Translations under genes and position numbers: made by a program | Origin: Pyramidobacter sp. C12-8 | Lineage (GTDB): Bacteria > Synergistota > Synergistia > Synergistales > Dethiosulfovibrionaceae | Assembly: GCF_002007215.1 (NCBI RefSeq) | Contig: NZ_MUHX01000011.1 | Span: forward strand, 18,466-82,465 | Length of the DNA: 64,000 nt | Reading direction: 5' to 3' | In this document: one piece after another, positions 40,724 through 49,253 of the stretch | How the letters are laid out: every line of letters starts with the position of its first letter | Numbering within the stretch: the stretch's first letter is position 1 | The notes under the pieces: generated by a model | Seen by the model: the letters and a program-made list of their open reading frames with translations, nothing else | Told to the model about the DNA's origin: nothing | The model's database searches: none

Positions 40724-42355
40724 TTACAGTCCGAGGACGCCGCCGACTTCGGCGCGGCGGGCGGCGAGCTTGGCGCGCGCGCTCGTCTCGTCCGCGTCTT
40801 TGATGGAATAGTAGATTTTGATCTTCGGCTCGGTGCCGGAAGGGCGCACGGCGAACCACGAGCCGTCGGCGCAGAGGAACTTCATCACGTTTTCGCGCGG
40901 CAGGCCGTCCAGCCCCTGCGCGTAGTCAAGCGTCTGCGAAACGCCTTCGAAGCGCGCGCCGCCGCGCAGGCGTGCCATCATCGCGGCGATGCGCTCGGCG
41001 CCGTCCTTCCCCTTGAGCGTGTGCGACTCCTGGGCGTCGAGGTAATAGCCGAAGCGCGCGTACAGCCCGTCCAGCTCGTCGATCAGCGTGCGTCCCTGCG
41101 ACTTGGCCGCGGCCGCCATTTCGCAGATCAGCATGGCCGCGACGACGGCGTCCTTGTCCTGCGCGTGCGTGCCGGCCAGGTAGCCGTAGCTTTCCTCGTA
41201 GCCGAACAGGAACTCGCGCTCGCCGCTGCGCGCGAACTCGGTGATCTTTTCGCCGATGTACTTGAAGCCCGTCAGCGTGCGCAGCACGGTCACGCCGCGG
41301 CTCTGCGCCACGCGGGCCCCCAGTTCGCCGGTGACGATCGTGGTGATCATCGTCGATTTGGGCGTGAGGGCGCGGTGCGAGAGCACGAAGTCGGCCAGCA
41401 GCGCGCCGATCTGGTTGCCCGAAAGCAGCCGGAATTCGCCGCCCGCGGCGACGGCGCAGCCGATGCGGTCGCTGTCCGGATCGGTGCCGATTACGACGTC
41501 GGCGCCGACGCGGCGGGCCAGCTCGATGCCCAGCGAAAGCGTGCTGCGCTCCTCGGGATTGGGCGCCGTGACGGTGGGAAAATCGCCGTCGGGCAGCTCC
41601 TGTTCGGCGACGACCTGCACGTCGGCGAAGCCGCAGCGCTTCAGGATGGCGCGCACCGGCAGGTTGCCCGAGCCGTGCAGCGGCGTGTAGACCACTTTCA
41701 GCGCGCCCGCGTCCCGCTGCGGCACCGACTGGCACTGGACGGCGTCGAGAAAGGCCTCGACGGTCTCCTGACCGATCCAGGCGATCAGCTTTTCGTCGCC
41801 GGGAGGGATCTGCGCCAGGTCGGCGGCCTCCACGTATCTCGTCAGTTTGGCGGCGGGGGCGGGGCAGAGCTGGCAGCCGTGCTCGTCGTAAACTTTGTAG
41901 CCGTTGTATTCTTTGGGGTTGTGGCTGGCGGTGATGACCACGCCGGCCGCGGCCTTGTGGTGCTTGACGGCGAACGACAGCGCGGGCACCGGTTCGAGCT
42001 GCCGGAAAATCTTCACCGGCACGCCGCAGGCGGAAAGCACGCGCGCCGTTTCCAGCGCGAATTCGGACGAGCGATTGCGCGAATCGTAGGCGACGACGAC
42101 GCCGCGCTGCCAGTCCGCGATTTCCGCCTTGAGATAGCGCGCCAGCCCCAGCGTGGCCTTGCCGACGGTGTAGCGGTTGAGGCGGTTCGTGCCCGCGCCC
42201 ATGACGCCGCGCATGCCGGCGGTGCCGAATTCGAGGTCGCGGTAGAAACGGTCTTCGATCTCCTTCTCGTCGCTCAGCGCCGCCAGTTCGCGCCGCGACG
42301 CCTCGTCGAGCCATGAAGCGCCAAGCCATTGTTCGTATCGTTCGCGATAAGTCAT
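40724..42355 (-). CDS. pgcA: Phosphoglucomutase / phosphomannomutase (phospho-sugar mutase)
   Basis: 543 aa in the alpha-phosphohexomutase family. The phosphoserine loop is VVITASHNPKEYNGYK, the metal loop DPDSDRIG, the sugar loop GYEESYGYL and the phosphate-binding tail RPSGTEPKIK; FGTAGMRGVMGAGTNRLN near the N-terminus is typical of the PgcA/YbbT group. It interconverts glucose-1- and -6-phosphate, feeding glycan synthesis. GGAGGA precedes the ATG. A parS site lies 40 bp upstream. Confidence 0.93.
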   Translation of the reverse strand: MTYRERYEQWLGASWLDEASRRELAALSDEKEIEDRFYRDLEFGTAGMRGVMGAGTNRLNRYTVGKATLGLARYLKAEIADWQRGVVVAYDSRNRSSEFALETARVLSACGVPVKIFRQLEPVPALSFAVKHHKAAAGVVITASHNPKEYNGYKVYDEHGCQLCPAPAAKLTRYVEAADLAQIPPGDEKLIAWIGQETVEAFLDAVQCQSVPQRDAGALKVVYTPLHGSGNLPVRAILKRCGFADVQVVAEQELPDGDFPTVTAPNPEERSTLSLGIELARRVGADVVIGTDPDSDRIGCAVAAGGEFRLLSGNQIGALLADFVLSHRALTPKSTMITTIVTGELGARVAQSRGVTVLRTLTGFKYIGEKITEFARSGEREFLFGYEESYGYLAGTHAQDKDAVVAAMLICEMAAAAKSQGRTLIDELDGLYARFGYYLDAQESHTLKGKDGAERIAAMMARLRGGARFEGVSQTLDYAQGLDGLPRENVMKFLCADGSWFAVRPSGTEPKIKIYYSIKDADETSARAKLAARRAEVGGVLGL

Positions 42356-42391
42356 GGTCAGTCCTCCGTCGGTTTAAAATTTTGCAGCGGC

Positions 42392-42419
42392 GGCAGATGT
42401 TCCACGTGGAACATCTGCC
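42392..42419. other. parS: parS site (ParB-binding) in an extended palindrome
   Basis: TGTTCCACGTGGAACA at 42398-42413 is a perfect 16-bp parS palindrome; perfect symmetry continues to 28 bp (GGCAGA...TCTGCC). It is intergenic, upstream of pgcA. Confidence 0.85.
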
Positions 42420-42520
42420 TTCGCCGCGCCCAAAAGAGATTCGTGATTCCCACTTGATTTTAATTGAACGACGTCGGCCCTGCAAGATGAGGAAAACCGC
42501 AAATTTGAAACGATGCGGTA

Positions 42521-42555
42521 CAAAACAGCCCGCGCGAATTTATTCGCGCGGGCTG
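42521..42555 (-). terminator. Terminator of the M20 amidohydrolase gene
   Basis: CAGCCCGCGCGAAT pairs with ATTCGCGCGGGCTG across a 2-nt loop; TTTTG follows on the minus strand. Confidence 0.82.
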
Positions 42556-42570
42556 GAAATTCACGCTGAT

Positions 42571-43743
42571 TCAGCGGCACACGTCCAGAGCCAGTCCGGT
42601 CAGCGCGGCGACGCCGCAGACGAAGGCGCTTTCGTCTGCTTTGAAGCAGGAGGAATGGAGCGGCGCGTTGTCCTTGTCCTTGAAGCCGACGCCGAGGCGG
42701 AACATGACGCCGGGAACTCGTTCGGTGAAGAAGGCGAAATCCTCGCCGCCCATGGAGCAGTTCTCGAAGGCGACGATGCGGTCTTTGCCGACGACGCGCT
42801 CGGCCACGGAGACGAGCCGGTCGAACATGCCGTCGTCGTTGACCAGCACCGGCGTGCCTTCGCGGATCTCCACCCCAGCGCAGGCGCGCAGCGCTTCGGC
42901 CGTCAATCTGGCGACGCGCGGGATGGCTTCGAACAGGTGTTCCCGCACCCGGGAGCGGACCGTGCGGATCGTGCCCGTCATCTTCACGTCGGGGGCGATG
43001 ATGTTGCTCCTGACGCCGCCGTGGATCGTGCCGATCGTGACCACCGCCGAGTCCTGCGGCGCCACCTCGCGGCTGACCAGCTGCTGCAGGGCCGTGATCA
43101 CCTGGGCGCCGACGGCGATCGGGTCGATGCACAGCTCCGGATAGGCGCCGTGTCCCTGCCGGCCGATGACGTCCAGCGAGAAACTGTCGGACGAGGCGTT
43201 GAACGCGCCGCGGCGCACGCCCAGCGTTCCGGCGGGAATGCCGGGAAAAACGTGCAACGCCGCGATGCAGGCGGGCGGATCCTTTTCGTCCAGCTCCCCC
43301 GCGGCGATCATCTCCCTGGCGCCCCGGCCGGTCTCTTCGGCGGGCTGGAAGAAAAATTTCACCGCGCCGTGAATCTGTCCGCGCACGTCGCACAGCGCCT
43401 TGGCCGCGCCCAGCAGCACCGCCGTGTGAACGTCGTGGCCGCAGGCGTGCATCACGTTTTCGTTCCGCGATTTGAATTCCACGTCGGCCAGCTCCGGCAC
43501 GGGCAAAGCGTCCATGTCGGCGCGCAGGGCGAAGACCGGGCCGGGCCGAGCGCCCCTGACCAGCGCCACGACCCCCGTTTTGCCGGCGCGGCGCACCTCG
43601 TCCGCGCCCATTTCGCGCAGCGTCCTCTCTACGAACGCCGACGTTTCCACTTCCTGACCGCTCAGCTCCGGATGGGCGTGAAGATGGTGACGCCACGCCG
43701 TCACGTCGCCGACGACCGACGAAGCCAGTTTTAGAAGATCCAT
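42571..43743 (-). CDS. M20-family amidohydrolase (N-acyl-amino-acid / amino-conjugate hydrolase)
   Basis: 390 aa. The metal site motifs are RADMDALP, HACGHDVHTA, PAEETGRGA and SMGGEDFAFF, with the dimerisation domain in between, which places it in the hippurate hydrolase/AbgA/IAA-amino acid hydrolase group. It releases amino acids from acylated or conjugated forms. GGGAGG precedes the ATG. The YfcC transporter gene directly upstream on the same strand (91-bp gap containing a hairpin) suggests uptake and hydrolysis of the same substrate. Confidence 0.9.
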   Translation of the reverse strand: MDLLKLASSVVGDVTAWRHHLHAHPELSGQEVETSAFVERTLREMGADEVRRAGKTGVVALVRGARPGPVFALRADMDALPVPELADVEFKSRNENVMHACGHDVHTAVLLGAAKALCDVRGQIHGAVKFFFQPAEETGRGAREMIAAGELDEKDPPACIAALHVFPGIPAGTLGVRRGAFNASSDSFSLDVIGRQGHGAYPELCIDPIAVGAQVITALQQLVSREVAPQDSAVVTIGTIHGGVRSNIIAPDVKMTGTIRTVRSRVREHLFEAIPRVARLTAEALRACAGVEIREGTPVLVNDDGMFDRLVSVAERVVGKDRIVAFENCSMGGEDFAFFTERVPGVMFRLGVGFKDKDNAPLHSSCFKADESAFVCGVAALTGLALDVCR

Positions 43744-43834
43744 TGTTTATGCCTCCCTGTCGTGCAGCATGTCATGGAAAAGCGGAAAAACATCTCTGCC
43801 GGGACGTTTTTCCGCTTCCATTGCTTGATTGTGT

Positions 43835-45220
43835 TCACCAGCCGAAGATCTGCATCAGCGTGACCGTGGCGCAGCCCATGAGAATCTGGAGAAGCAGCAT
43901 GGGCAGGAACCAGCGCACGTATTTGCCGTAGGCGATCCCCGCCAGGCCGAGGACGCCCATGAGCACGCCCGAGGTGGGGATGAAGCAGTTCGTGAAACCG
44001 TCGCCGAACTGGAACGCCTGCACGGCCACCTGGCGGCTGATGTTGCTCAGATCGGCCACGGGCACCATGATCGGCATGACGGTGACCGCCTGGCCGGAGC
44101 CGGAAGGGATAAAGAAGTTGATGATCACGTTGGCCAGGAACATCAGGTTGGCCCCCACGACGGCGCTGACTTTGCCGATGGGCATGGACAGGTAGTAGAC
44201 GATGGTGTGGATGATCTTGCCGTCCGTCATGACCACCGAGATGGCGCGGGCGAAAACGATCACGAAGGCCGCGTAGGTCAGACCGGACATGCCCTTGGTA
44301 AAGGCTTTGAACGTCTGGTTCAGACCCAGCCCGCCGACGAAGCCGGAGGTCAGCCCCATGATCAGGAAAACGGTGGAGTAGTGGGAGATGCCCCACTTCC
44401 AGTTCAGCGAGCCGTAGATGATGAAGCCGAAACTGAGCGCCACGATCAGCGCGCAGACCGACTGCCGCCAGGTCATCTTCGCGTTCGCCGCGAGAGCGCC
44501 GAGGTCTTCCGCTTGCGCCGGCGCGTTCGGATCGTAGACAAGGCTCTTCGTGGGATCCTTCCCGATGCGCCTGATGTAGATCAGCACGAAGGCGATCGTC
44601 AGCGTGATGTTGAGGATGTGAAGCACCACGCGGATGTTGAACCCCGAGGTGATGGGCAGGCCGGCGATCTCGTTGGCGATGCCGACCGTGAACATATTGG
44701 CCCAGCCCACGTTGAAGCCGGCATAGGAGCCCAGATACATCATGGCGAAGCCGACCACGGCGTCGTAGCCGAGGCTCTTGGCCAGCAGCACGCCGACGGG
44801 GATCAGGGCGATGACGGGATTGGCGAAAACCCCCACGGCGCCGCCGATCGACATGACGATCATGATGACGACCACGGCCCAGATCTCCTTGCCCTTCAGC
44901 ATGCCGACGATGCGTCCCATGCCGGCGCGGATCGTGCCGGTCTGTTCGATCACTTCGACGGCGCCGCCGATGAAGAACACCATCGACATCATCACGGCCG
45001 ACTGGATCATGCCCTTGGTGACGGCGTTGAAGATGTCCCACAGCCCCTGGGGATTGCTCGCCACCTGATGATAGGAATCGGCGATGACTCGCTTGGTCTG
45101 CGGATCGACGTCGTACACGCCGGCGGGGATGATCCACGTCAGCGCCGCCATCACGGCCGTGAGGACAAACATGAGCGCGAACGTGTGAGGAAGCTTGAGC
45201 GCTTTGTTCTGGACTGCCAT
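43835..45220 (-). CDS. YfcC-family amino-acid/peptide-type transporter
   Basis: 461 aa, about 11-12 membrane segments. Family features (DcuC/ArsB superfamily, PF03606): LPHTFALMFVLTAVMAALTWIIPAG at the start, IPVGVLLAKSLGYDAVVGFAM, and NVIINFFIPSGSGQAV then FTNCFIPTSGVLMGVLG near the end. The family moves carboxylates or basic amino acids; the substrate here is unknown. The start at 45220 has CAGGAGGGATC. It forms a unit with the M20 hydrolase. Confidence 0.88.
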   Translation of the reverse strand: MAVQNKALKLPHTFALMFVLTAVMAALTWIIPAGVYDVDPQTKRVIADSYHQVASNPQGLWDIFNAVTKGMIQSAVMMSMVFFIGGAVEVIEQTGTIRAGMGRIVGMLKGKEIWAVVVIMIVMSIGGAVGVFANPVIALIPVGVLLAKSLGYDAVVGFAMMYLGSYAGFNVGWANMFTVGIANEIAGLPITSGFNIRVVLHILNITLTIAFVLIYIRRIGKDPTKSLVYDPNAPAQAEDLGALAANAKMTWRQSVCALIVALSFGFIIYGSLNWKWGISHYSTVFLIMGLTSGFVGGLGLNQTFKAFTKGMSGLTYAAFVIVFARAISVVMTDGKIIHTIVYYLSMPIGKVSAVVGANLMFLANVIINFFIPSGSGQAVTVMPIMVPVADLSNISRQVAVQAFQFGDGFTNCFIPTSGVLMGVLGLAGIAYGKYVRWFLPMLLLQILMGCATVTLMQIFGW

Positions 45221-45267
45221 TGTGATCCCTCCTGAGAATGATATAAGACCAAAGGGTTTGTTTCGGT

Positions 45268-45296
45268 AAATTACCATAACCGCCTGAGTTGGGCAA
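45268..45296 (-). promoter_or_regulatory. Candidate promoter of the YfcC/M20 operon
   Basis: On the minus strand TTGCCC, 17 bp, TAATTT, about 48 bp before the start codon. Confidence 0.4.
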
Positions 45297-45583
45297 GTAC
45301 AAGAAGAATAAATAAGTTTAATTTTCTGAAAAAACGGCGAAGACCATCTCCCGTCGACGGTGAAATCGGGAACGCGCCATCTCCGGCGGCTGTCCAGTAA
45401 GCGACAGTCTATGAAAAAAATGCGGGCTGCGGAAGAGACCTCGACCGTTCGTTTTTTTCGAAGCCCGTCGCGTCATGGCCGCTGGATCTGTCCCTATATT
45501 ATTGAGAATTTTTTTCTGGAATATGCCTTGTAAATCTGACCGTTCTTCTTCAAATATGAGCATGGAACATTCCCCCCATAAAA

Positions 45584-45600
45584 TGGTAAAATATATTTTA
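45584..45600 (+). promoter_or_regulatory. Candidate adh -10 region and A/T palindrome
   Basis: TGG-TAAAAT looks like an extended -10; it is part of the perfect palindrome TAAAATATATTTTA (45587-45600), a possible operator. Confidence 0.35.
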
Positions 45601-45656
45601 AGCGGTGTGCTGCAGGGGCAGCTCGCTATTCCAAAGAAAAAAGAGGTGTGTGTGTT

Positions 45657-46718
45657 ATGAGAGGTTACGCGATGCTCAAAATTGGCGAAGTTGGTTGGAT
45701 CGAAAAAGACCGGCCGGCCTGCGGCCCGATGGACGCCATCTGCAAACCGCTTGCGCTGGCGATCTGCACATCGGACGTCCATACGGTCTGGGAGGGGGCC
45801 ATCGGCGAACGGCACAACATGATCCTCGGCCACGAAGGCTGCGCCGAGGTCGTGGAAGTCGGCTCGATGGTCAAGGACTTCAAGCCCGGCGACCGCGTGC
45901 TCGTGCCCGCGATCACGCCCGACTGGAACTCCCTCGAGGCTCAGGGCGGCTATTCCATGCATTCCGGCGGCATGCTCGCCGGCTGGAAGTTCTCCAACTT
46001 CAAGGACGGCGTTTTCGCCGAGTACTTCCACGTCAACGACGCCGACGGCAACCTGGCCCTGATTCCCGAGGGCATGAACACCGTCGACGCCTGCATGCTT
46101 TCCGACATGGTCCCGACCGGGTTCCACGGCGTTGAACTGGCCGACGTGCAGTTCGGCGACGTCGTCCTGGTCATCGGCATCGGCCCGGTCGGCCTGATGG
46201 CCGTGGCCGGCACCAACATGCGCGGCGCTTCGCGGATCATCGCCGTTGGCACGCGCCCGGTCTGCGTCGAAGCCGCCAAGAAGTACGGCGCCACCGATTT
46301 CATCAGCTACAAGAAAGGCCCGATCGAGGAGCAGGTCTTGGAGCTCACCGGCGGCAAGGGCGTCGACCGCGTCGTCATCGCCGGCGGCACCGTGGCATCC
46401 TTCGAGCCGGCCGTCAAATCCCTCAAGCCCGGCGGCAAGATCGGCAACGTCAACTACCTGGGCAGCGGCACCTACATCAACATTCCCCGCGCCGAGTGGG
46501 GTGTGGGCATGGGCCACAAGCAGATCAACGGCGGGCTGATGCCCGGCGGCCGTCTGCGCATGGAAAAGCTCGCCCGACTCATCACCTCCGGCAAGCTGGA
46601 CGTCGCGCCGCTGTCGACTCACGTCTTCGAAGGCTGGGAACATCTGCCCGAAGCGCTGCAGCTCATGAAGGACAAGCCCGCGGAGCTGATCAAGCCGGTC
46701 GTCAAGATCTCCGGCTGA
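45657..46718 (+). CDS. adh: NADP-dependent secondary alcohol (isopropanol) dehydrogenase
   Basis: 353 aa, zinc-dependent medium-chain dehydrogenase. It aligns closely, from memory, with Thermoanaerobacter/Clostridium beijerinckii secondary ADH: catalytic zinc ligands C37, H59 and the Asp in MLSDMVPTG, and ITPDWNSLEAQGGY where a structural zinc lobe would be in horse ADH. The coenzyme loop VGTRPVCV keeps the Arg that binds the NADP 2'-phosphate, with Ser replaced by Thr. It interconverts ketones and secondary alcohols (acetone/isopropanol, 2-butanone/2-butanol). ATG 45657 follows GAGGTG. Confidence 0.9.
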   Translation: MRGYAMLKIGEVGWIEKDRPACGPMDAICKPLALAICTSDVHTVWEGAIGERHNMILGHEGCAEVVEVGSMVKDFKPGDRVLVPAITPDWNSLEAQGGYSMHSGGMLAGWKFSNFKDGVFAEYFHVNDADGNLALIPEGMNTVDACMLSDMVPTGFHGVELADVQFGDVVLVIGIGPVGLMAVAGTNMRGASRIIAVGTRPVCVEAAKKYGATDFISYKKGPIEEQVLELTGGKGVDRVVIAGGTVASFEPAVKSLKPGGKIGNVNYLGSGTYINIPRAEWGVGMGHKQINGGLMPGGRLRMEKLARLITSGKLDVAPLSTHVFEGWEHLPEALQLMKDKPAELIKPVVKISG

Positions 46719-46735
46719 CGGAACATCGCAAAAAA

Positions 46736-46769
46736 ACAGGCCTGAGCTCGAATTTCAGGCCTGTTTTTT
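46736..46769 (+). terminator. adh terminator
   Basis: ACAGGCCTGA pairs with TCAGGCCTGT, followed by T6. Confidence 0.88.
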
Positions 46770-46788
46770 GTCGTGCGGAGGTGGAAAC

Positions 46789-47721
46789 GTGAAAATACTG
46801 GTCATCTCCGGCTTTCTGGGAGCCGGAAAAACGACCTTCATCAAGGAGCTGATCCGGCGCACGGGCAAGAACGTCGTCGTCATGGAGAACGAATACGGCG
46901 AGGTGAACCTGGACAGCCAGGAGATCTCGCAGACGTCCGACGTCGACATCCTCGAATTTGCCGAAGGCTGCATCTGCTGTTCCATGAAGGACAGCTTCGC
47001 TTCGTCGCTGCTGACGATCTCGTCCTCGCTGGATCCCGAGTACCTTGTCGTCGAGCCGACGGGGATCGGCAAGCTGAGCGGCATCCTGGCGACGGCCCAA
47101 AAATATGAGTACGAGCGGATCAGCCTGCTCCGCCCGGTGACGATCGTGACGCCGCAGAGCTTTTACCGGTATCGGCGCGAGCATCCCGACATCTATCTCG
47201 ATCAGATCGAAAATTCTTCGCGGATCGTCTTTTCCAAAGGCGAAAACGAATCGCCCGACATTCTCGAAAAGATCGCCGCCGAGATCCGCAGGCTCAACCC
47301 GCGGGCCGAGATCGTCTGCCGCCACTACACTCAGCAGGATGACGCGTGGTGGAACGGACTGCTGGAGGAAGAGCGCGCCGCGGAATGTTCCACGTGGAAC
47401 ACGGCGGCCGAAAGCGCCGGCCGCGCCTCGAAAATCCACGAGTGCACGTTTGCCAAGGCACGCCTGCGCAATCCGGCGGAACTGATCGTCCTTTTGGAAG
47501 ACGTGATCCGCGGCGAACTGGGCGACATCAGCCGGGCCAAAGGCGTCCTGCAGTGCGGCGGCGAATGGCTGCGTTTCGACGCCGCCGATTCGCGCTACGG
47601 CGTGACCGGCGCCGAAGGCTATGCGCAGGAAACGCAGTGCGTCTTCATCGGCCGCACCGTCAAAAGACGGGCCCTTTTCGACCGACTGAACGCCGGGACC
47701 GACGGCGCGGTTGAGACGTGA
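46789..47721 (+). CDS. CobW/COG0523-family GTPase, putative metal chaperone
   Basis: 310 aa. The P-loop GFLGAGKTT is at 8-16, the metal-binding EGCICCSMKD (CICC at 61-64) is the family hallmark, and YLVVEPTGIGK is the Walker B region. Such proteins deliver zinc, cobalt or iron to target enzymes. The C-terminal domain is shorter than in CobW. GTG start behind GGAGGTG. Unusually, codons 200-205 (CSTWNT) are part of a perfect parS site. It follows adh after a terminator. Confidence 0.88.
   Translation: MKILVISGFLGAGKTTFIKELIRRTGKNVVVMENEYGEVNLDSQEISQTSDVDILEFAEGCICCSMKDSFASSLLTISSSLDPEYLVVEPTGIGKLSGILATAQKYEYERISLLRPVTIVTPQSFYRYRREHPDIYLDQIENSSRIVFSKGENESPDILEKIAAEIRRLNPRAEIVCRHYTQQDDAWWNGLLEEERAAECSTWNTAAESAGRASKIHECTFAKARLRNPAELIVLLEDVIRGELGDISRAKGVLQCGGEWLRFDAADSRYGVTGAEGYAQETQCVFIGRTVKRRALFDRLNAGTDGAVET
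47386..47401. other. parS: parS site inside the COG0523 GTPase gene
   Basis: TGTTCCACGTGGAACA, identical to the 16-bp core at 42398-42413, inside a coding sequence where it encodes CSTWN. Confidence 0.85.
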
Positions 47722-47783
47722 CGAAAGGCAGGTAAAAGCCGCCGCCGCGGCGCGAAGAAGAGCGAAGAGCCGTTTCGCGGCAA

Positions 47784-47834
47784 AAACATGAGGACGGATA
47801 CTGAGATAAAAATCAGTCATCCGTCCTCATGTTT
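47784..47834 (-). terminator. Terminator between convergent genes
   Basis: AAACATGAGGACGGAT pairs with ATCCGTCCTCATGTTT, with a second inner stem ACTGA/TCAGT. T5 follows on the minus strand. Confidence 0.82.
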
Positions 47835-47916
47835 TCATAGTGTCTCAGCGATGTGCGCTCTTTGCGTCGTGGCGGCGGGTTCTGTTTTCGGGAAAGCCCG
47901 GTCAGCGGCGGCACGC

Positions 47917-48288
47917 CTAAAATTCTTCGTCGTCCCCGCGCCGCGAGGCACAGCCGGCGGCGCAGCGGGCGCAGCCGCCGTCGCAGGCGGGCGTCAGGAC
48001 CGCCGTCAGGGCGACGGGCAGCACCATGTTGGCGACGCCGCAGAGGTCGACGATCACTTCGTCGTTGATGAAGCTCTCCGCGAGCGGCGCCCACACGGTC
48101 AGTTCCCCCTGGGTCAGGGGCGCGTAACCGGCGCGCGCTTCCGCGTCCGGCGCGCCGAAACGGCAGACGGCGGCCGGCACGGGGCCGCTGCGCGTGGTGA
48201 GCTGCATCGCGGCGATCGTGAATTCCCTGCCCATGGCGAGCATGCGCTCCATGGCTCGGTCGGTGACGGTCAGTTTCAGTTCGGACAT
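47917..48288 (-). CDS. Unknown protein with Cys-rich tail
   Basis: 123 aa. The start (ELKLTVTDRAMERMLAMG) resembles the first strand and helix of HesB/IscA-like or CC/Se-motif proteins, but the typical cysteine positions are not obvious. The last 25 residues carry CDGGCARCAAGC, a dense cysteine cluster that could bind metal or an Fe-S cluster. AGGAGG precedes the ATG. It follows the pseudouridine synthase gene by 15 bp and so is the third gene of the yhaM-rlu operon. Confidence 0.6.
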   Translation of the reverse strand: MSELKLTVTDRAMERMLAMGREFTIAAMQLTTRSGPVPAAVCRFGAPDAEARAGYAPLTQGELTVWAPLAESFINDEVIVDLCGVANMVLPVALTAVLTPACDGGCARCAAGCASRRGDDEEF

Positions 48289-48303
48289 GTTTTCCTCCTG
48301 GGT

Positions 48304-49251
48304 TCAAGGCCGCGCGCCGGCGTCGATGAAGCCGAGCTTTTCCATGACGCGGCGCAGGTCGTCGGGAGCCGGGGCGCGGAACGTTTTGCCTTCGAGATGC
48401 GACAGGAACGCGGGCAGGCCGCCGAGCGTCAGGCTGCGGGCGTGCAACATGGGCCGCTTGACGCCGAGCGATCTCAGCTGCCCTTTGGAGCCGAAGTCGC
48501 CGTATTTCACGTCGCCGAGCAGCGGATGGCCGACGTGGTTCATGTGCACGCGGATCTGGTGCGTGCGCCCCGTGAGCAGATGCACCTCGGCCAGACTGAA
48601 GGCGCCGCTGCTCGTCAGGCGTTTGTATTCGGTGACGGCGCGTTCGCCCTTGGGATCGACGCGCACCAGCTTCTTGTCGGCGTCCTTGAGCAGCGGCACG
48701 TCGATGCGGCCGCGCTCGGGCAGTTCGCCGATGACGATGGCCCAGTAGCGCTTGTCGGCGCGGCGGGCCTTGAAGCATTCCATCAGCGTGCGCGTGGTCG
48801 GCCCGTCCATGGCCAGCGCCATGACGCCGCTGGTGTTGCGGTCGAGGCGGTGTACCAGCTGGGGCGGGAATTCGGGATCGACGGCGTAGCCCAGCGCGCG
48901 CGTGACGACGCTGTCCTCGCCCTTGACGTCGGGCTGGCTCAGCAGCCCGGCGGGCTTGTTCACGACCATCACGCAGCGGTCGCTGTAAACGACGTCGAGC
49001 GGCAGCCGGCGCGGCGTGCCGTCGGGCATCTCGGCGCGGCCCACGGTGCCCGGCTCTTCCCACGGCACCCAGACGTGCTGTCCCTCGAGGACGCGGTCGT
49101 TCGGCTGGCAGCGTTTGCCTTCGAGGCGTACGGCTCCCTTGCGGAAGTATTTCATCATCGCGCCCAGCGGCACGCCCGGCCACATGCCGCGCAGCACGGC
49201 GTCGAGGCGTCGGCCTTCGTCGTGGCGGCTGATCTGGAATTGCCAGCTCAT
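48304..49251 (-). CDS. RluA-family 23S rRNA pseudouridine synthase
   Basis: 315 aa. An N-terminal S4 RNA-binding domain (RRLDAVLRGMWPGVPLGAMM, about 13-32) is followed by the RluA catalytic domain with VVNKPAGLLSQP and HRLDRNTSGVMALA (catalytic Asp in RLD), and the closing GRTHQIRVHMNHVGHPLLGD. The RluC/RluD type acts on 23S rRNA. The ATG is two bases after the stop of the exonuclease gene, implying coupling. The exact uridine is not predictable. Confidence 0.92.
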   Translation of the reverse strand: MSWQFQISRHDEGRRLDAVLRGMWPGVPLGAMMKYFRKGAVRLEGKRCQPNDRVLEGQHVWVPWEEPGTVGRAEMPDGTPRRLPLDVVYSDRCVMVVNKPAGLLSQPDVKGEDSVVTRALGYAVDPEFPPQLVHRLDRNTSGVMALAMDGPTTRTLMECFKARRADKRYWAIVIGELPERGRIDVPLLKDADKKLVRVDPKGERAVTEYKRLTSSGAFSLAEVHLLTGRTHQIRVHMNHVGHPLLGDVKYGDFGSKGQLRSLGVKRPMLHARSLTLGGLPAFLSHLEGKTFRAPAPDDLRRVMEKLGFIDAGARP

Positions 49252-49253
49252 GG

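Larger units (their letters stand above)
45221..45656. other. 435-bp divergent intergenic region, yfcC-like / adh
   Basis: No gene that I can support. It contains promoters for both flanking genes and a 14-bp A/T palindrome (45587-45600). The middle third is unusually A/T-rich. Confidence 0.65.

Noticed and set aside
45475..45660. 61-codon frame before adh
   Set aside because: No Shine-Dalgarno sequence and it covers the likely adh promoter; no similarity recognised.
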